From contig NZ_PUEJ01000011.1 of NCBI RefSeq assembly GCF_002982075.1, positions 1 to 64,000 on the forward strand: a DNA stretch of 64,000 nt, in the 5' to 3' direction. A program made the position numbers and the translations under genes. The notes under the pieces are model-generated. The model worked only from the letters and a program-made list of their open reading frames with translations. It was not told the DNA's origin and did not search any database. The stretch is from Labrys okinawensis. GTDB taxonomy: Bacteria > Pseudomonadota > Alphaproteobacteria > Rhizobiales > Labraceae. Below, piece by piece: positions 15,983 to 24,752 of the stretch (position 1 is the first letter of the stretch; every line of letters starts with the position of its first letter).

Positions 15983-17503
15983 ATGACCCATGATTTCGCC
16001 CTCGAAGTGACAGGCATCAGCAAGGCCTATGGAGCGATCCAGGCCCTGCGCGATGTCAGCCTCGGCGTCCGCAAGGGCGAGATCCATGCCCTCGCTGGCG
16101 AGAACGGCGCCGGCAAGTCCACCCTGATGAACATCATCGACGGCATCGTCAGGCCCGATGCCGGCGAGATCCGCATCCGCGGCGAAAAGGTCGAGATCGG
16201 CTCGCCGGCGCGGGCGCAGGAACTCGGCATCGGGCTGGTGCACCAGGAGATCGCCCTGTGCGGCGGCATCTCGGTGGCCGAGAACATCTTCATGGCCGCA
16301 ACAAACCGCCGCCGCAGCTTCTTCATGAATTACGGCGAGCTGCGTGAAAAGGCCCGCGCCATCCTGGCCGAACTCGGCAGCATCGACCCCGACAGCCTGG
16401 TCGGCGAGCTCACCATTTCCGAGCAGCAGATCGTCGAGATCGCCAAGGCGCTCACCCTCGACTGCTCGATCCTCATTCTCGACGAGCCGACCGCCGCGCT
16501 GACCGAGCGTGAAGCCGGCAAGCTCTTCGCCATCATGGCCGGCCTCAAGGCGCGCGGCATCTCCATCATCTATATCAGCCACCGCATGGCGGAGATCTTC
16601 GCCCATTGCGACCGCATCACCGTGCTGCGCGACGGCCAGCACGTCTCCACCGACGATATCGCCGCCATGACGCCCGAAAGCGTCGTCGGCAAGATGGTCG
16701 GCCGGGCGCTGGGCACGCTCTATCCGCCGAAGAACCCGCAAAGCGCCCAAGCGCCCGCCTTGATGGCGGTGGAGGGCCTCAGCGATGGTGTGCGCTTCAA
16801 GGACATTTCCTTCGAACTCCGGCGTGGCGAGGTGCTGGGCGTCGCCGGGCTGATCGGCGCCGGGCGCACGGAAATGGCGCTCGGCATTTGCGGCCTGATG
16901 CCTCGCAGCGGCGGCAGGATCCGGCTCGAGGGACGCGAGGTGACGCCCGCGACCTATGCCGACAGCATCGCCAACGGCATCGTCTATCTCTCGGAAGATC
17001 GCAAGGGATCGGGCGTTTTCCTCGACCTGCCGATCGCCGCGAATGTCTCGGCCCTCGATCTCGGCCGCGTCTCCACCCGCCTGGGCTTCGTCGACCGCGC
17101 GGCCGAGCGGGAGCAGGCCCGGTGCCTCGGCGATCTCCTGCGCCTGCGCCGCGGCTCGCTCAACGATGCGGTCGCCACGCTGTCGGGCGGCAACCAGCAG
17201 AAGGTCGCCATCGCCAAGATGCTGTCGGTGTCCCCCAAGGTCATCCTGCTCGACGAGCCGACCCGCGGCGTCGATGTCGGCGCCAAGGCGGAGATCCATC
17301 GCATCCTGCGCGAGCTGGCGGATCAGGGCACCGGCATAGTGGTGATCTCCTCCGAACTGCCCGAACTGATCGGCCTCGCCGACCGCGTCATCGTCATCCA
17401 CGAGGGCGGGATCGCCGGCGAGGTCACGGGAACCGACATGACCGAGGACAGGCTGATCCGCCTCGCCTCCGGATTGAGCAAAGACGCCGGGAGGGCGGCA
17501 TGA
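15983..17503 (+). CDS. Sugar/polyol ABC transporter ATP-binding protein, duplicated NBD
   Basis: A 506-residue CUT2 ATPase with two ABC halves. The first has Walker A GENGAGKST, Q-loop VHQE, a divergent signature (LTISEQQIVEIAKAL) and ILDEPTAALT; the second has degenerate Walker A GLIGAGRTEMALG and signature LSGGNQQKVAIAKML with LLDEPTRGVDVG. I start it at the ATG at 15983. The open frame reaches 45 codons further, but that part runs through the REP-like repeat and is not family sequence. Its stop overlaps the permease start (ATGA), so the two are translationally coupled. Confidence 0.92.
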   Translation: MTHDFALEVTGISKAYGAIQALRDVSLGVRKGEIHALAGENGAGKSTLMNIIDGIVRPDAGEIRIRGEKVEIGSPARAQELGIGLVHQEIALCGGISVAENIFMAATNRRRSFFMNYGELREKARAILAELGSIDPDSLVGELTISEQQIVEIAKALTLDCSILILDEPTAALTEREAGKLFAIMAGLKARGISIIYISHRMAEIFAHCDRITVLRDGQHVSTDDIAAMTPESVVGKMVGRALGTLYPPKNPQSAQAPALMAVEGLSDGVRFKDISFELRRGEVLGVAGLIGAGRTEMALGICGLMPRSGGRIRLEGREVTPATYADSIANGIVYLSEDRKGSGVFLDLPIAANVSALDLGRVSTRLGFVDRAAEREQARCLGDLLRLRRGSLNDAVATLSGGNQQKVAIAKMLSVSPKVILLDEPTRGVDVGAKAEIHRILRELADQGTGIVVISSELPELIGLADRVIVIHEGGIAGEVTGTDMTEDRLIRLASGLSKDAGRAA

Positions 17504-18531
17504 GCGTGATGGGTGAGACCTCAGTGAACCAGAAGCATCCTGAAGCGCCGTCGCATGCGCGTCTGAACTGGCTGCGCGGCCTCGGCAATATGCGCGAGCT
17601 CGGCCTTGTGCTGATCATCCTGGCGCTGTGCGTGGTGATGTCCTTCGCCACGCCCTATTTCCTGACCTGGACCAATCTGCGCGCCATGACGATGTCCTTT
17701 GCCGTCGAAGGCATCGTGGTGGTCGGCATGACCGTGCTGCTGATCGTCGGCGCCATCGATCTTTCTGTCGGTTCCGTCGTCTGCTTCGCCATGGTGATCG
17801 GCGGCTGGCTCTTCCTGGCCGGCATCGATCCCTGGCTCGCCAGCGCCATGGCCATCCTCGCCTGCTCGGCCATCGGCGCCTCCATGGCGCTGGCGGTCAC
17901 GCGCATCGGCCTGCATTCCTTCATCGTCTCGCTCGCCTTCATGGTGATCGTGCGGGGGCTCTGCCTGGCGATCACCGGCGGCACGCCGCTGTCGCTGTTT
18001 TCCCTGCCGCCGAGCTTCAAATTCATCGGGCAGGGCTCGGTCTACGGCGTACCGGTCGTCATCCTGATCTTCCTCGCCGTGGTCGTCACTTTCGACATCC
18101 TGCTGCGCAAGGCCACTTTGTTCCGCCGCGTGTTCTATACCGGCTCCAACGAACGGGCCGCCGCCTATTCGGGCATCCGCACCGCCCGGGTGAAGTTCTT
18201 CTGCATCGTGCTGTGCTCGAGCCTGGCCGGTGTCGCCGGCATCATCTACATGGCCCGCTTCGGGGCGGCGACGCCGACCTTCGGTGTCGGCATGGAGCTC
18301 AACATCATCGCCGCCGCCGTGATCGGCGGGGCCAGCCTCAATGGCGGCTCGGGCACCATCCTCGGCGCCATCCTCGGCATGGCGCTGCTGTCGGTGGTGT
18401 CGAGCTCGCTGATCCTGCTCGATGTCTCGCCCTACTGGCAAGACACCATCCGCGGCCTGATCCTGTTTGCCGCCGTCGCCTTCGATCACCTGCTACATAA
18501 GCGCAAGCAGGCTCTGACTCGGAAGGCATAG
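17500..18531 (+). CDS. Sugar/polyol ABC transporter permease (CUT2)
   Basis: A 343-residue permease with about eight hydrophobic helices, the family motif GAIDLSVGSVVCFAMVIGG near residue 85 and the C-terminal AAVIGGASLNGGSGTILGAILG. It pairs with the ATPase at 15983, whose stop codon it overlaps by four nt. The SorC regulator follows 10 bp later. An open frame that begins much earlier in this phase is a shadow of the ATPase gene. Confidence 0.93.
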   Translation: MSVMGETSVNQKHPEAPSHARLNWLRGLGNMRELGLVLIILALCVVMSFATPYFLTWTNLRAMTMSFAVEGIVVVGMTVLLIVGAIDLSVGSVVCFAMVIGGWLFLAGIDPWLASAMAILACSAIGASMALAVTRIGLHSFIVSLAFMVIVRGLCLAITGGTPLSLFSLPPSFKFIGQGSVYGVPVVILIFLAVVVTFDILLRKATLFRRVFYTGSNERAAAYSGIRTARVKFFCIVLCSSLAGVAGIIYMARFGAATPTFGVGMELNIIAAAVIGGASLNGGSGTILGAILGMALLSVVSSSLILLDVSPYWQDTIRGLILFAAVAFDHLLHKRKQALTRKA

Positions 18532-18541
18532 GACAAGCACC

Positions 18542-19513
18542 GTGGCAAAAGACAACGAAGGCGACCAGCGGCTCCGCCGCATCCATCGGGTATTGGTCAT
18601 GCATTACATCGAAGGCCTTTCGCAGGCCGAGATAGCCAAGCGCACCGGCCTGTCCCATCCGATGGTCAACCGTCTCGTCAAGGAGGGGCATGAGCGCGGC
18701 TATGTCAGGATCGAGGTGAAGTCGCCGCGCCAGGACCTGTTCGAGCTCGAACAAGCCCTGGCTGAGGCGAGCGGCCTCACGGAGGCAATGGTGGTGCCCA
18801 CCGCCTCCGACCAGGACAGCGTCAACCTCCAGGCTGCCGGGCGGTCGGTCGCCGACCATATCCTCACCGTGCTCCGGGACGGCGACACCATCTGCGTCTC
18901 GGGCGGGGTCGGCGTCAGCGCGGTCATCCAGGCCATGGAGCCCACCCGCGCCTATGACGTAACCGTGGTGCCGGCGACCGGCGGTGTGCAGGGCAAGCAT
19001 TTCGTCGACGTCAACCATCTTGCCGCCCAGCTCGCTTCCAAGCTGCAGGGACGCGCCTTCCAGATCCATGCGCCGATCTTCGCCGCCTCGCGCGCCGAAC
19101 GGGACGTGCTGATGTCGCTGCAATCGGTCGGCGAGGTGCTGGACCGCGCACGCGCTGCCCGCATCGCTTTGGTCGGCATCGGCTCGGTGCTGTCGGAGAG
19201 CTCGACCTATTTCAGCCTGCACGCTCCGGGCGCCGGCGGGCTTGACGGGCTCCGGCAGAGCCGGGCGGCCGGGGAGCTGATCGCCCATCTGATCGACGCC
19301 GACGGGCATCTCTGCGACTACCCGCTCAATGAACGCGTCGTCGCGCTCAGCCCCGAGGAGCTCCGGACCATCCCAATGACCATCGGCATCGCCGCCGGCG
19401 CCCACAAGGCAGAGCCGATCGCCGGCATCCTGCGCGGCGGCTATCTCGACATTCTTGCCACCGACGAGGCGACCGGTACCCACGTTCTCGACATTCTCAA
19501 GAGGCCGACATGA
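18542..19513 (+). CDS. SorC/DeoR-like sugar-binding transcriptional regulator
   Basis: The 323-residue protein has an N-terminal helix-turn-helix (IEGLSQAEIAKRTGLSHPMV, about residues 20-40) and a C-terminal SorC/CggR-type sugar-phosphate-binding domain, with GDTICVSGGVGVSAV, VVPATGGVQ, ALVGIGSV and the final GGYLDILATDEATGTHVL. Start is GTG at 18542. SorC-family regulators, such as EryD in erythritol operons, sense a phosphorylated intermediate of the pathway. It sits inside the operon, 10 bp after the permease, and overlaps the aldo/keto reductase start by four nt. It likely controls the operon through the TGAAAT repeats at 14594. Confidence 0.9.
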   Translation: MAKDNEGDQRLRRIHRVLVMHYIEGLSQAEIAKRTGLSHPMVNRLVKEGHERGYVRIEVKSPRQDLFELEQALAEASGLTEAMVVPTASDQDSVNLQAAGRSVADHILTVLRDGDTICVSGGVGVSAVIQAMEPTRAYDVTVVPATGGVQGKHFVDVNHLAAQLASKLQGRAFQIHAPIFAASRAERDVLMSLQSVGEVLDRARAARIALVGIGSVLSESSTYFSLHAPGAGGLDGLRQSRAAGELIAHLIDADGHLCDYPLNERVVALSPEELRTIPMTIGIAAGAHKAEPIAGILRGGYLDILATDEATGTHVLDILKRPT

Positions 19514-20505
19514 CCCCTCCAATTCCCTTGCGCAAACTGGGCCATTCCGACATCGCGGCGACCGCCATCGCGCTCGGCACCTGGGCCATGGGCGGCTGGA
19601 TGTGGGGCGGCCATGACGACGAGGCCTCGATCGCCGCGATCCGCGCCTCCATCGACCAGGGCGTCACGCTGATCGACACCGCCCCCGCCTATGGCCTCGG
19701 ACGCGCCGAGGCGCTGGTGGGGCAAGCCGTCAAGGGCCGCCGCCAGGAGGTGGTGATCGCCACCAAATGCGGGCTCAACTGGCATCACGGCAAGGGCAAT
19801 CACTTCTTCGACGAGATGGACCAGAAGGTGCATCGCTATCTCGGGCGCGATGGCATCCTGCACGAGCTCGAGCAGAGCCTCGAACGCCTGCAGACCGATT
19901 ATGTCGACCTCTACATCACCCATTGGCAGGACCCGACCACATCGGTGGCCGAGACCATGGAGACGCTGTTGGAGCTCAAGCAAGCCGGCCGGATCCGGGC
20001 CATCGGCGTCAGCAACGTCACCGCCGATGACCTCGACGCCTATCTTGCCGTCGGGCAGGTGGATGCCATCCAAGAGCGCTATTCCATGCTCGACCGCGCG
20101 ATCGAGACCAGCCTCCTGCCGATCTGCGCCGCTAACGGCGTCTCCACGCTCAGCTATTCCTCGCTGGCGCTGGGTCTGCTCACCGGCAAGATCGGGCCGG
20201 AGCGTGATTTCGCCGGCGACGACCTGCGCAAGGACAACCCCCGCTTCTTGCGCGACAACCGCACTCGCGTCGCCGATTTCGCTGCGGCGGTGAGCCCGCT
20301 CGCCTCCGCCCATGGCGCGACGATCGCCCAACTCGTGATCGCCTGGACCATCGCGCAGCCAGGGATCACTTATGCCCTGTGCGGCGCGCGCGACGACAAG
20401 CAGGCCAGCGAGAATGCCGCCGCCGGGCGCCTCGTTCTGTCGGCCGACGACCTCGCCGCCATCGACCGCGCCATCGCGGACCATCTTGCCGCCATCACGG
20501 CCTGA
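19510..20505 (+). CDS. Aldo/keto reductase
   Basis: A 331-residue TIM-barrel oxidoreductase with the full catalytic set of the family: Asp and Tyr in LIDTAPAYGLG, Lys in VIATKCGL and His in LYITHWQDP. The late segments AIGVSNVTADDLDAYL and IVAWTIAQPG-like positions bind NADP(H). Such enzymes reduce sugar aldehydes or oxidise polyols. Its start overlaps the regulator stop (ATGA). In this operon it may carry out the first redox step on the imported compound or recycle an aldehyde released by the aldolase at 22414. Confidence 0.9.
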   Translation: MTPPIPLRKLGHSDIAATAIALGTWAMGGWMWGGHDDEASIAAIRASIDQGVTLIDTAPAYGLGRAEALVGQAVKGRRQEVVIATKCGLNWHHGKGNHFFDEMDQKVHRYLGRDGILHELEQSLERLQTDYVDLYITHWQDPTTSVAETMETLLELKQAGRIRAIGVSNVTADDLDAYLAVGQVDAIQERYSMLDRAIETSLLPICAANGVSTLSYSSLALGLLTGKIGPERDFAGDDLRKDNPRFLRDNRTRVADFAAAVSPLASAHGATIAQLVIAWTIAQPGITYALCGARDDKQASENAAAGRLVLSADDLAAIDRAIADHLAAITA

Positions 20506-20523
20506 CAGCGTGGAGTTGCAGGC

Positions 20524-22296
20524 ATGACGCTCACCCGGGCGGAACGGCTCGACAGGTTGCGCGCGAAGGACCGTGCCACGGTCCTCGTCGTCGGCGGCGG
20601 CATCAACGGCATCAGCACCTTTCGCGAGCTCGCTTTGCAGGGGATCGACGTCGTGCTCGTTGAGCGCGGGGATTTCATGAGCGGGGCCAGCGCGGCGCCA
20701 TCCCGCATGATCCATGGCGGGCTGCGCTATCTGGAGAATGGCGAATTCGGGCTGGTGAAGGAGTCCCTGCTGGAGCGCAACCGCCTGCTGCGCAACGCGC
20801 CGCATTATGTCAGCGCCCTGCCGACCCTTGTCCCGCTGGGCGATCGTTTCTCCGGCATGGTGTCGGCGGCGCGCCGGTTTTTCGGCGGGCGGCCGAAGCC
20901 GGGACCGCGCGGCGCCCTGATCGTGAGGCTGGGACTCGCCCTCTATGATTTCTATGCGCGCCGCGAGCGCCAATTGCCGCAGAGCCGTTTTTTCGGCCGC
21001 CGTGCCACCCGCCTGAACTGGCCCGACTTCCATCCCGACATCAACTATGCCGCGCTTTATCACGACGCCAAGATCAGCCGGCCGGAGCAGCTCGGCCTCG
21101 AACTGATCGCTGATGCCGAGGCGGCCTCATCCGAGGCGTTCGCGCTCAACCATCTCGGCCTCACCAGCCTGGATGGCACGATCGCAGAGCTCACCGACAG
21201 CCTGACCGGCGAGCGCATCCCCTTGGCCGCCGATGTCGTCGTCAATGCCAGCGGAGCCTGGATCGACCAGACCAACGCCCTGCTCTCGGGGCGGCAGACC
21301 ACGCTGATCGGCGGCACTAAGGGGTCGCATCTCGTCCTCGACAGCCCCGCCCTCCTCGAGGCCATCGGCGAGCGCATGGTCTATTTCGCCAACCGCGAAG
21401 GTCGCGTGTGCATCCTGTTCGCCCATTTCGGCCATATCCTCGCCGGATCGACCGACATCCGTGTCGACACACCCGACGGCGTACGCTGCGAGGCGAGCGA
21501 AACCGCCTATATCCTGGACTCGATCCGCGAGGTCTTTCCCGGCATCGCCCTGTCGGAAGCCGATATCCTGTTCCGCTTCGCGGGCGTGCGTCCTCTGCCC
21601 CGGGCCGATGCGAATGTGAATGCCGAGATCTCGCGCGACCACAGCTGCGAATGGTCGACGCCTCCGGGGGCAGTCCCCGTCCTCAACCTCGTCGGCGGCA
21701 AGTGGACGACATTCCGTGCCTTCGGTGCCCAGGCCGCCGATACGGTGCTGGCCCGCCTCGGGATCGATCGCACACGCTCGAGCGAGGCACTGGCGATCGG
21801 CGGCGGCAAGGACTTTCCGCGAGGCGAAGCCGAACGCCGGGACTGGATGCGCCGCGCCGCCGCCTCGACGGGGGTGTCGGAAGAGCGCTGTGCCACGCTG
21901 CTCGAACGCTACGGCACGCGGATGCTCGATTTCACGCCGGACGTCGACGATATCAGCCTCGCCGGCTTGCCTGAATACAGCCGCGACGAGGTCCGCTGGC
22001 TTCTCTCGAACAGCCAGGTCGCCACTTTGGCCGACCTGGTGCTCCGGCGCATGACCATCGCCTTCAGCGGCGGGCTCTCGCTCGACGCCATCCACGAACT
22101 CGCCGCGCTGGCGGCATCAGCCCTCGGCTGGAGCGAGGCCCGCACACAAGACGAGATCGACCGGCTCCTCGCTCATCTCGATCACATTCACGGCCTCACG
22201 GCGGCAACGCTGGCGGCCCGCAACCTCTCGTCTCCGGTCTCTCTATTACCCTCCCCTGGAGGGGGAGGGTCGACGCAAAGCGTCGGGGTGGGGTGA
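20524..22296 (+). CDS. GlpD-like FAD-dependent polyol-phosphate dehydrogenase
   Basis: A 590-residue protein of the glycerol-3-phosphate dehydrogenase family: FAD motif VLVVGGGINGIS near residue 21, then SRMIHGGLRYLENGEFGLV typical of GlpD, a substrate-domain RFAGVRPL and a GGKWTTFRAFGAQAADTVL segment. The C-terminal cap domain is present. Relatives include EryB, which oxidises erythritol phosphate. It would oxidise a phosphorylated polyol made by the kinase at 23256 and pass electrons to quinone at the membrane. The last 17 or so residues (from LLPSPGGGGS) are encoded by the left arm of a dispersed repeat and are not family sequence. Confidence 0.85.
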   Translation: MTLTRAERLDRLRAKDRATVLVVGGGINGISTFRELALQGIDVVLVERGDFMSGASAAPSRMIHGGLRYLENGEFGLVKESLLERNRLLRNAPHYVSALPTLVPLGDRFSGMVSAARRFFGGRPKPGPRGALIVRLGLALYDFYARRERQLPQSRFFGRRATRLNWPDFHPDINYAALYHDAKISRPEQLGLELIADAEAASSEAFALNHLGLTSLDGTIAELTDSLTGERIPLAADVVVNASGAWIDQTNALLSGRQTTLIGGTKGSHLVLDSPALLEAIGERMVYFANREGRVCILFAHFGHILAGSTDIRVDTPDGVRCEASETAYILDSIREVFPGIALSEADILFRFAGVRPLPRADANVNAEISRDHSCEWSTPPGAVPVLNLVGGKWTTFRAFGAQAADTVLARLGIDRTRSSEALAIGGGKDFPRGEAERRDWMRRAAASTGVSEERCATLLERYGTRMLDFTPDVDDISLAGLPEYSRDEVRWLLSNSQVATLADLVLRRMTIAFSGGLSLDAIHELAALAASALGWSEARTQDEIDRLLAHLDHIHGLTAATLAARNLSSPVSLLPSPGGGGSTQSVGVG

Positions 22297-22393
22297 CTTC
22301 TTGGCGAGAAAGTTTCGTTCTCCCCGCCAACCCTGCCTATTCCCACCCCACCCCGGCCCTATGGGCCGACCCTCCCCCTCCAGGGGAGGGTAA
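22246..22393. repeat. Long dispersed inverted repeat (REP/BIME-like) overlapping a gene end
   Basis: Perfect 27-bp inverted arms lie at 22246-22272 and 22367-22393, each built around CCCTCCCCTGGAGG. Inside, GGGGTGGGGTG near 22284 and CACCCCACCCC near 22344 also pair, so nearly the whole 148 bp can fold into one hairpin. The left arm encodes the C-terminus of the GlpD-like protein; the right arm ends 20 bp before the next start codon. It shares style but not sequence with the repeat at 15832. Confidence 0.85.
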
Positions 22394-22413
22394 AAAAGCC
22401 ACAGGGAAGACTC

Positions 22414-23259
22414 ATGTATCTAACCAAGAAAGTTCGGATGAACCGCCTGTTCGGCGCCGGCAAATGTCTTGACGTCGCCATCGATCATGGCGTGTGCAAC
22501 GAGCCTTCCTTCCTCGAGGGGCTGGAGGACATGGGCAAGGTCGTGCGCATGCTGGCCGATGCCGGCCCCGATGCCATCCAGATGAATTACGGCCAGGCCG
22601 ACCTGCTGCAGGAGATGCCGGGCAAGCACAAGCCGGCCCTAGTGATGCGCATCGACATGGGCAATCCCTACAACCGCCAGCGTCATCGCGAGATGTGGGC
22701 CCTCTTACAGAACGCGCAGGATCCCATTGCTCCGGCGCTGCGCATGGATGCGGCCTGCGTAGTGGTCAATCTCTTCATGCTGCCGGACGAGCCGGGCCTG
22801 TTCCGCCAATGCATCGAGAACATCTCGCGGGTGGCGCAGGACTGCGAAAAATACGGCATGCCGCTGATGATCGAGCCGCTGGTGATGCAACCGGCCAGCG
22901 AGCGCGGCGGTTATCTCGTCGATGGCGACGCGGAAAAGATCGTGACGCTGGTGCGCCTTGCCCGCGAGCTCGGCGCCGATATCGTCAAGGCCGACCCGAC
23001 CAGCGACCCAGCCGATTTCCATCGCGTGGTCGAGGCCGCCCGCTGCCCCGTGCTGGTGCGCGGCGGCGGCAAGGCGGATCTGCGCCAGGTCTTCGCCAAT
23101 TCTCATGCTTTGATGTGCCAGGGCGCCCATGGCATGGTCTATGGCCGCAACATCTACCAGCACGACAACCCCGCCCGCGTGGTCAAGGCACTGATGGCGA
23201 TGATCCATCAGGGTGCCGACGACGGCGAGGCCTGGGCCATCTACGAGGCCGCAGCGTGA
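22414..23259 (+). CDS. Class I aldolase, DeoC/LacD/FbaB (LsrF-like) family
   Basis: The 281-residue TIM-barrel protein has the Schiff-base Lys in a strand reading LGADIVKADPTSD (about residue 191) and the phosphate-binding end VLVRGGGKADLRQVF followed by GAHGMVYGRNIYQHDNP, both typical of FbaB/LsrF-type class I aldolases. The start AIDHGVCNEPSFLEGLED is the family's AxDHG active-site region. These enzymes cleave ketose phosphates or related acyl phosphates. Together with the kinase and GlpD-like enzyme it suggests a phosphorylate, oxidise, cleave scheme. The last codons overlap the kinase GTG start by four nt. Confidence 0.87.
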   Translation: MYLTKKVRMNRLFGAGKCLDVAIDHGVCNEPSFLEGLEDMGKVVRMLADAGPDAIQMNYGQADLLQEMPGKHKPALVMRIDMGNPYNRQRHREMWALLQNAQDPIAPALRMDAACVVVNLFMLPDEPGLFRQCIENISRVAQDCEKYGMPLMIEPLVMQPASERGGYLVDGDAEKIVTLVRLARELGADIVKADPTSDPADFHRVVEAARCPVLVRGGGKADLRQVFANSHALMCQGAHGMVYGRNIYQHDNPARVVKALMAMIHQGADDGEAWAIYEAAA

Positions 23260-24752
23260 GCCGCTATCTCCTCGGCATCGATGCCGGCAATACCGTGGTC
23301 AAAGCCGTCCTGTTCGATCTCGACGGACGTGTCCTGGCGCGGGCCGCGCTAGACGGCCAGTCGCGCCAGCCCCAGCCCGGCTATGTCGAGCGCGACATAG
23401 CCGAACTCTGGGCCAATGCCGCCGCGGTGATCCGGCGCTGCCTGGACGGGGCCGGCGTCGAAGGCAGGCACGTCATCGGCATCGGCACGGCCGGTCACGG
23501 CAACGGCCTCTATATGCTCGACCGGCACGACCAGCCGCTGATCGGCATCCAGTCGATCGACAACCGGGCGGCCGAGCTCGCTGCCGGGCTGCGCGCCTCG
23601 CCGGTCGCCGACGCCCTCTATCCGCTCTGCCTGCAGCGGCCCTGGCCAGCCCAAACGGCGACGCTGCTGCTCTGGCTCAAGCAGAACCGGCCCGACCTCT
23701 ATGCCCAGGCCGGCACCGCCTTCCTGTGCAAGGACGCGATGACGCTGCTGCTCACCGGCAGGCGCGTCTCCGATTTTTCGGACATGAGCGGCGCGGGCCT
23801 GCTGCGCCTGCCCGAGCGGCGCTATGACGAAGCCCTGCTCGCGGCCTATGGCCTCGGCGATGCCGCCGAGCTGCTGCCGGAGCTTGTTGAATCCGAAGCC
23901 TCGGCCGGCGGCGTCACCGCCAGCGCCGCGGCGGCCACTGGCCTCACCGAGGGAACGCCGGTCGCCGCCGGCTTCTTCGACATCATCGCCTCGATGATCG
24001 GCTCGGGCGTCAACACGCCCGGCGAAGCGGCCATCGTGGCGGGCACCTGGAGCATCAACCAGGTGGTGCGCGAGATGCCGCTGGCGGACGATACGGTGTT
24101 CCATGCCTCGACTTGGCGCCCGGATCGTTATGTCGCCGTCGAGTCGAGCGCCACCTCGGCGGTCAATCTCGAATGGTTCGTGCGCGAATTCGGGGGCGGG
24201 CATGGCGCCGCCGGCTTCGAGGCCTGCAATGCCCTGGTGGCCTCGGTTGCGCCCCACCCGGAGCTGCCGCTGTTCCTGCCCTTTCTGTTCGGCGCGTCCA
24301 CCCATCCCGACGCGCGGGGCGCCTTCATCGGCCTCGCCGGCTGGCACGGCAAGGCGGAGATGCTGCGCGCGCTCTACGAAGGCGTGGTGTTCGAACATCG
24401 CCGCCATATCGAGCGCCTCCGCCGCGCCGGCGCCGAGATCACCCGCGCCTCGTTATCGGGCGGCGGCTCGCGCAGCCCGGTCTGGTGCCAGATGTTCGCC
24501 GACATCCTCGATCTGCCCGTCACCGTGGCCGAGTGCCAGGAAACCGGTGCGCTGGGCGCGGCGATCGCGGCGGGCGTCGCGGCCGCCGCCTTTGCGACGC
24601 TCGATGACGGCATCGCCGCCATGGTGCGCCAGGCTGCGCAATACCAGCCCAGTACTCCGGACAGGGCGCTTTTGGAGGCGCGCTATCGCCTCTATTGCGG
24701 CCTGGCTGAGGCCATGCCCGATCACTGGAAACGCTATCGCGAGGGCGCATGA
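23256..24752 (+). CDS. FGGY-family carbohydrate kinase (LyxK/YgcE-like)
   Basis: A 498-residue kinase of the FGGY family with the ATPase-fold opening YLLGIDAGNTVVKAVLFD, the substrate-loop GIGTAGHGNGLYMLDRHDQP, and the C-terminal GGGSRSPVWCQMFADILDLP and ETGALGAAIAAG. The pattern most resembles L-xylulose/3-keto-gulonate kinases such as LyxK; erythritol kinase EryA is also of this family. It phosphorylates a sugar or polyol in the cytoplasm. The GTG start overlaps the aldolase stop (GTGA) and its own stop overlaps the next ATG, so the three genes are tightly coupled. Substrate is not decided by sequence. Confidence 0.88.
   Translation: MSRYLLGIDAGNTVVKAVLFDLDGRVLARAALDGQSRQPQPGYVERDIAELWANAAAVIRRCLDGAGVEGRHVIGIGTAGHGNGLYMLDRHDQPLIGIQSIDNRAAELAAGLRASPVADALYPLCLQRPWPAQTATLLLWLKQNRPDLYAQAGTAFLCKDAMTLLLTGRRVSDFSDMSGAGLLRLPERRYDEALLAAYGLGDAAELLPELVESEASAGGVTASAAAATGLTEGTPVAAGFFDIIASMIGSGVNTPGEAAIVAGTWSINQVVREMPLADDTVFHASTWRPDRYVAVESSATSAVNLEWFVREFGGGHGAAGFEACNALVASVAPHPELPLFLPFLFGASTHPDARGAFIGLAGWHGKAEMLRALYEGVVFEHRRHIERLRRAGAEITRASLSGGGSRSPVWCQMFADILDLPVTVAECQETGALGAAIAAGVAAAAFATLDDGIAAMVRQAAQYQPSTPDRALLEARYRLYCGLAEAMPDHWKRYREGA

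Noticed and set aside
16606..17499. Long upstream extension of the permease reading frame at 17500
   Set aside because: The sequence is in the shadow of the ATPase gene and is arginine/proline-rich; the ATGA overlap gives the true start.
15832..22393. Inverted repeats considered as CRISPR or phage attachment sites
   Set aside because: They are two unrelated hairpin repeats without regular spacers, integrase or cas genes.
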